DNA of 62,495 nucleotides from positions 1 through 62,495 of the forward strand of contig CAJXYS010000017.1 of NCBI GenBank assembly GCA_913063035.1, in the 5' to 3' direction. The notes under the pieces were generated by a model. That model ran no database searches. It was not told the DNA's origin and was given only the letters and a program-made list of their open reading frames with translations. The translations under genes were made by a program, and so were the position numbers. Every line of letters begins with the position of its first letter. The first letter of the stretch is position 1. The DNA comes from an uncultured Maritimibacter sp. (lineage in GTDB: Bacteria > Pseudomonadota > Alphaproteobacteria > Rhodobacterales > Rhodobacteraceae). Shown here one piece after another: positions 61,591-62,495 of the stretch.

Positions 61591-62495
61591 ATGAACGCAC
61601 CCCATCGTGACAGCGGCTTTTTCACCGAGTCCCTTTCGGACCGCGATCCCGAGATCGCGAAGGCCATCGCGGACGAACTGGGCCGCCAGCGCGACGAGAT
61701 CGAGCTGATCGCCTCCGAGAACATCGTCAGCCGCGCCGTGCTGGACGCGCAGGGCTCGGTGATGACCAACAAATATGCCGAGGGCTACCCGGGGCGGCGC
61801 TATTACGGCGGCTGCCAGTTCGTCGACGTGGCCGAGACCCTCGCCATCGACCGGGCCACACGGCTTTTCGGCTGCGGCTTCGCCAACGTGCAGCCGAATT
61901 CCGGCAGCCAGGCCAACCAGGGCGTCTTCACCGCGCTGCTGCAGCCCGGCGACACGATCCTCGGCATGAGCCTCGACGCGGGCGGTCACCTGACCCACGG
62001 CGCCCGGCCGAACCAGTCCGGCAAGTGGTTCAACGCCGTCCAGTACGGCGTGCGCGAGAGCGACAACGAGATCGACTACGACCAGATCGCGGCGCTGACC
62101 GCCGAGCATCGACCGAAAATGATCATCGCCGGCGGCTCGGCGATCCCGCGGATCATCGATTTCGCGAAAATGCGCGAGATCGCCGACACGGTGGGTGCCT
62201 ACCTGCTGGTGGACATGGCGCATTTCGCCGGGCTGGTGGCCGCCGGCCACTACCCCTCGCCCTTCCCGCACGCCCATGTCGCGACCACCACCACCCACAA
62301 GACGTTGCGCGGCCCGCGCGGCGGCATGATCCTGACCGACGACGAGGCGTTGGCGAAGAAGTTCAACTCGGCGATCTTCCCCGGCATCCAGGGCGGGCCG
62401 CTGATGCATGTGATCGCGGCCAAGGCCGTGGCCTTCGGCGAGGCGCTGCGGCCGGAATTCAAGACCTACCAGGCACAGGTCATCAAGAACGCCCG
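61591..62495 (+). CDS. glyA: Serine hydroxymethyltransferase (cut by window edge)
   Basis: First 301 codons of a PLP enzyme interconverting serine and glycine with tetrahydrofolate, the main source of one-carbon units. The 'ggagaggagat' site fixes the start. [38 protein letters not shown] is diagnostic, followed by [39 protein letters not shown], where the lysine of TTTHKT forms the Schiff base. The rest lies beyond the window. I saw no glycine riboswitch in the upstream gap. Confidence 0.96.
   Translation, partial: MNAPHRDSGFFTESLSDRDPEIAKAIADELGRQRDEIELIASENIVSRAVLDAQGSVMTNKYAEGYPGRRYYGGCQFVDVAETLAIDRATRLFGCGFANVQPNSGSQANQGVFTALLQPGDTILGMSLDAGGHLTHGARPNQSGKWFNAVQYGVRESDNEIDYDQIAALTAEHRPKMIIAGGSAIPRIIDFAKMREIADTVGAYLLVDMAHFAGLVAAGHYPSPFPHAHVATTTTHKTLRGPRGGMILTDDEALAKKFNSAIFPGIQGGPLMHVIAAKAVAFGEALRPEFKTYQAQVIKNA

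Noticed and set aside
1-62495. CRISPR arrays, rRNA genes, insertion sequences.
   Set aside because: No regularly spaced repeats, no rRNA-like sequence and no transposase were found.

Overview
The window is a high-GC, tightly packed chromosomal segment from an alphaproteobacterium, most likely a member of the Rhodobacteraceae (Roseobacter/Rhodobacter group). The evidence is a pcm-tolC-popZ-like-valS neighbourhood, short alphaproteobacterial ProS and Hda, an NDUFS4-type complex I subunit, a TAXI-type TRAP transporter, a MerR-controlled fatty-acid oxidation operon, and an intergenic 'gcctccggcggggatattt' repeat that I associate with this family. No species can be named from sequence alone.

Layout. 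1-8015: 5' part of valS, an Lrp regulator divergent from a PLP decarboxylase (probable ornithine decarboxylase), a lone form II CO-dehydrogenase-like molybdenum hydroxylase, then pcm > tolC > popZ-like > membrane protein reading leftward toward valS. 8148-8221: tRNA-Cys(GCA), into whose 3' end a 5.6 kb island (8205-13826) has integrated. The island carries a tyrosine integrase and an EcoRII-type restriction system (C5 methyltransferase > Vsr > EcoRII-like endonuclease), followed by about 0.9 kb of noncoding DNA and a second 17-bp copy of the tRNA end. 13874-22765: D-amino acid dehydrogenase-like oxidase, Mut7-C protein, tamA-tamB outer-membrane assembly pair, PHP phosphoesterase, a Pho-box/terminator unit that looks like a small RNA gene, and TrmO.

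22755-34292: class V aminotransferase and TAXI TRAP transporter operon, tRNA-Arg(UCU), complex I accessory subunit, SRAP protein, 5'-nucleotidase-like phosphatase, a small operon ending in pyrD and arsC, and a MATE exporter. 34285-45614: two thioesterases, then merR > acyl-CoA dehydrogenase > small ORF > GST > thiolase > fadJ-like (beta-oxidation) with a matching operator, sulfotransferase, EamA exporter and an acyl-CoA ligase.

45697-62495: a degenerate M48-like membrane protein, the Lol lipoprotein exporter (lolD plus permease), PQQ sugar dehydrogenase, a frameshifted serine hydrolase and a cysteine-rich small protein next to 40-bp direct repeats, proS, the polyphosphate operon (hda > ppk1 > ppx, with a Pho-box promoter before ppk1), perM, asnB, nadK and the start of glyA.

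The most interesting items are the tRNA-Cys restriction island with paired arm-like repeats at both ends, the candidate Pho-controlled small RNA near 21.9-22.2 kb, the Pho-box/leaderless promoter of ppk1, the unusual cysteine-rich peptide locus at 51.3-51.7 kb, and a three-copy 3'-end repeat family.
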